This document shows positions 61,281-64,000 of a stretch of 64,000 nt of DNA, in pieces. The DNA is taken from positions 1,248,281 to 1,312,280 of the forward strand of contig KN832561.1 in the NCBI GenBank assembly GCA_000827205.1, written 5' to 3'. Source of the stretch: Plicaturopsis crispa FD-325 SS-3 (taxonomy: Eukaryota; Basidiomycota; Agaricomycetes; Amylocorticiales; Amylocorticiaceae). The notes beneath the pieces are model-generated. The model searched no databases. It saw nothing but the letters and a program-made list of their open reading frames with translations, and was not told where the DNA came from. The position numbers were made by a program, and so were the translations under genes. The first letter of the stretch is position 1; each line of letters opens with the position of its first letter.

Positions 61281-61517
61281 CAAAGCGATAGCAAAAAAGA
61301 GTGCGAGCAGAAAGCGAAAGTAAAGACCAGATGGTGGCTTGAAGACCAATGAAATGAAATGAACGCGTCCGTGATCGCTGGCGTTGTTTGGCATCACCTT
61401 CCGAACTTTACACCCGGGCCAGGGCCACGGCCCCGATCGCAGAAACTTTGCCGGCTGTACTTTCACTTTGATTTCACTCTTTTCTGCTTATTTTCCACTG
61501 CTGGGACTCGTAACAAA
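61281..61517. promoter_or_regulatory. divergent promoter of TRS130 and RRP3
   Basis: A spacer of 237 bp between two start codons on opposite strands; no specific element identified. Confidence 0.5.
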
Positions 61518-63110
61518 ATGCCGTCGCCAGAGGAGGCCAGCACCTCTGTCACCCCTGACAGGGTTATCGCCCCAGAAACAGTTCCCACAACCTTCAAGTC
61601 GCTTGGCCTGATTGAGCCCCTCCTCAAATCCCTTGAGCAGATGAACTACAAGGCTCCGACAGAGATCCAGGTCGAATCCATCCCCCATGCTCTAGAAGGA
61701 AGGGACATCATCGGTGTAGCGTCAACGGGGTCGGGGAAGACCGCAGCCTTTGCGCTGCCAATCCTACAAAAATTATGGGACGAACCGAAAGGACTGTTTG
61801 CCTGCGTGCTAGCCCCGACGCGCGAACTTGCATACCAAATATCCCAACAATTCGAAGCGATTGGATCCTCTATGGGCGTACGATGTGTAGTCTTGATTGG
61901 TGGAATTGAGAACAGAATGGCGCAGGCGGTTTCACTGGCCAAGAAACCGCACATCGTAGTCGCGACACCGGGTCGTTTACTCGATCATCTCGAAAATACC
62001 AAGGGGTTCAGTCTTAGAAGTGTCAAATTTCTGGTGCGTTGGGGACAGCCTTCATGCACATGTTCTCCGCTGAGACACAGTACAGGTTCTAGACGAGGCT
62101 GATCGGCTTTTGGACATGGATTTTGGACCTATCATCGACAAAATTCTGAAACTCATTCCGAAAGAGCGCAATACGTATCTTTTCTCTGCCACAATGACTA
62201 CCAAAGTGGCCAAGCTTCAACGGGCTAGTTTATCTAATCCCGTCCGGGTGGAAGTCTCCACCAAGTATGGCCTCGCTTTTGCATCGCCGTTTATCTCCCG
62301 CTGACTTGCACTTCAAGATACCAAACGGTTTCGACATTACTCCAATACTACCTATTCATTCCTCTCAGCAAAAAGGACGTGCATCTCGTCTACCTGGCAA
62401 ATTCTCTGGCGCAAAATTCTATCATTATATTCACAAGAACCGTACACGATGCACAACGGTATATATACATCGCCGCTATCTGAGACGTGTACGCTGAAAT
62501 TTCGGCTGTTTAGGGTTTCGATTATACTTCGCACCCTAGGTTTCCCTGCTGTACCCCTCCACGGGCAATTAAGCCAGAGCCAACGCTTAGGTGCCTTGAG
62601 CAAATTCAAAAGTGGGAGTCGGCGTGTGCTAGTTGCCACCGATGTTGCCAGTCGGTCAGTTCCTTCTGCCTCCCGGCACCCTCCTTCTACTCACTGCTCG
62701 AACATAGTGGCCTCGACATCCCCTCCGTCGACGTTGTGATCAACTTCGATGTCCCGACACACTCCAAGGACTACATACACCGCGTGGGCCGCACAGCACG
62801 CGCAGGGCGTGCAGGGAAATCGATCACGCTCGTCACGCAGTACGACGTCGAGCTGCTCCAGCGTATTGAGGCCGTCGTCGGCAAGAAGATGGAGCTATGG
62901 GCGACGGACGACGAGGAGGTGGCTCTGCTGCGCGAGCGCGTTGACGAGGCAGGGCGGATAGCGGTGACGGAGTTGAAGGAGCAAGGAGGGAAGGATGGTG
63001 GTAAGAAGCGGCGGCGGGATGATGGCGGCGGCCGAGATGATAGAGATCGGGACGACGACGTCGTCGAAGCGGGAATGCCCAAGCACAATAAGAAAAAGGG
63101 CAGACGGTGA
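61518..63110 (+). CDS. RRP3: DEAD-box ATP-dependent RNA helicase Rrp3 (DDX47)
   Basis: Nucleolar helicase needed for 18S pre-rRNA processing. Exons 61518-62033, 62086-62264, 62318-62458, 62514-62654, 62708-63110; 459 residues, phases checked. Motifs in order: F-upstream and Q motif ([26 protein letters not shown]), Walker [37 protein letters not shown] (DEAD), [46 protein letters not shown]. The C-terminal extension is Lys/Arg/Asp-rich ([19 protein letters not shown]) and ends KHNKKKGRR, a nuclear/nucleolar-type signal. The compact size and spacing of motifs favour Rrp3 over Dbp8 or Fal1. Confidence 0.93.
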
Positions 63111-64000
63111 CGATGTGTACTGCTCAGCTATACATATATTACATGGTATCTAGACGTCTCCTGCGGGTATTTGTAGCGGTAGACTGTTGTATCTATGCTG
63201 TCTCTACACACGGTCGAGCGGGCAACCTCCCGGCAGCCAAATTTTTCACTTGAACATAAGGTCTGATCGCAAGACGTACTTGATCCCTTTAATATTAATA
63301 ACAGGAGAGCCCTCATGCAACATGCATTCACGGCCATGGCTAATAAGGCTATGAATTATCGATAGAGGATAGGAGCCACTATGGACCCCGGAACGGGTTG
63401 CAGTATCAGGGATAACGGGTGACAGTTGTAGTTCATCAACTTAACGGGTAACTGCCTGGTTAAACGCAAACGGGTAACATCTACACCACAAAAACTGGTT
63501 AACGCTTCAACTCGCTGAACGGATTACTGTGTCTCTATCTCGAACGGTGGCTAATCGAGCGTGTCGTGGGACCCGTGGGATGTTGAACACAAATTTTTCC
63601 AAGTCCGCAGTTTGCTCCTCGGATCTCAACCTCCACGTCGACGACATCGTCCTCGTCTTCGCCCTCGTCGTTGTCCTCCCCTCGTCGCCTCCCATCTATA
63701 TTCGGGCCTCCCTCATCAACCGTAGGTGCCTCCACATTCGCTATATCATCGCAAGGGACATCGACTTACACGTAGGGATCAGACCTCATTGCTGTTGCGC
63801 TGGCTGGTACATTTTATGGTGCGCCTGAGTAGTTTTCTCGCTTGGCGATCCCTGACGAACCTCGTCCTATCCCGCTGCGCTTCAAGACTGTATTCTGCGA
63901 AGTGGTTCCCTTCACATTTTCACATCTCTGTGCTTATTCGTCTTGTAGCGACACATTGCTTCAACAGTGCCCCCACCTGCCGTCGCTCCTTCGTGCTGGA
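63111..64000. other. end region with ACGGGT repeats, no intact gene
   Basis: No intact coding gene seen. Left part: RRP3 3' UTR. Around 63391-63480 several copies of AACGGGT(T/G/A)(G/A)(A)C occur. Right of that a minus-strand acidic frame (DDEGEDEDDVVDVEVEI) may be the tail of a gene lying beyond the window. Confidence 0.45.
63391..63480 (+). repeat. AACGGGTAAC-type short repeats
   Basis: Copies: GAACGGGTTG (63391), TAACGGGTGAC (63413), TTAACGGGTAAC (63441), AAACGGGTAAC (63468), plus GGTTAAC variants. Such motif clusters are often found at the ends of fungal hAT-like DNA transposons; family assignment is a guess. Confidence 0.5.

Overview
The window reads as nuclear DNA of a filamentous basidiomycete. 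Genes are dense, lie on both strands, and are cut by many 45-80 nt introns with GT..AG or occasional GC..AG ends. The gene content (Hal4/5-type kinase, Pmp3, GTE-type glutathione transferases, fungal Hv1, LINE remnants) fits Agaricomycetes, possibly a wood-decay polypore. The genus cannot be fixed from this sequence. All exon models were built by reading splice phases by eye; most exon sums were checked to be multiples of three.

Left part (1-18 kb): a Sso-type syntaxin (-); eIF2B epsilon (+) with a very long acidic repetitive C-terminal tail; PMP3 (-) with a 5-nt microexon; then three adjacent kynurenine-pathway genes for de novo NAD+ synthesis: arylformamidase BNA7 (+), kynureninase BNA5 (-) and kynurenine 3-monooxygenase BNA4 (+). 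These are followed by a four-AT-hook protein (-) and the ERAD lectin YOS9/OS-9 (+).

Middle (18-33 kb): a Hal4/5-family kinase (-), then about 5.6 kb without a recognisable gene. That desert holds degenerate tandem repeats and a 3' fragment of a LINE-type retrotransposon. Beyond it lie two paralogous GTE/etherase-like glutathione transferase genes (-), with a 125-132 bp inverted repeat in the spacer between them.

Right-centre (33-49 kb): one gene (-) that by splice phase fuses an ESCRT-III-binding IST1 domain to a TBC1D13-like RabGAP domain and a long phospho-type tail; a voltage-gated proton channel (+) sitting between two paralogous small multi-TM proteins (-); NAC alpha (-); an OBAP/DUF1264 protein (+) with two consecutive microexons; and a hamartin (Tsc1) homologue (+).

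Right part (49-64 kb): HSP90 (+) with a perfect heat-shock element upstream and a C-terminal MEEID; an unknown Ser/Arg/Pro-rich protein (+); phosphoserine aminotransferase SER1 (-) with an 11-nt microexon; an intron-containing tRNA-Ser(GCU) (+); the TRAPPII subunit TRS130/TRAPPC10 (-); the DEAD-box helicase RRP3/DDX47 (+); and a final stretch with ACGGGT-type repeats that may be a transposon end. The genes are mostly ordinary housekeeping. The NAD+ genes are the only clear pathway cluster. Several genes act in membrane traffic (syntaxin, IST1-TBC, TRS130, YOS9).
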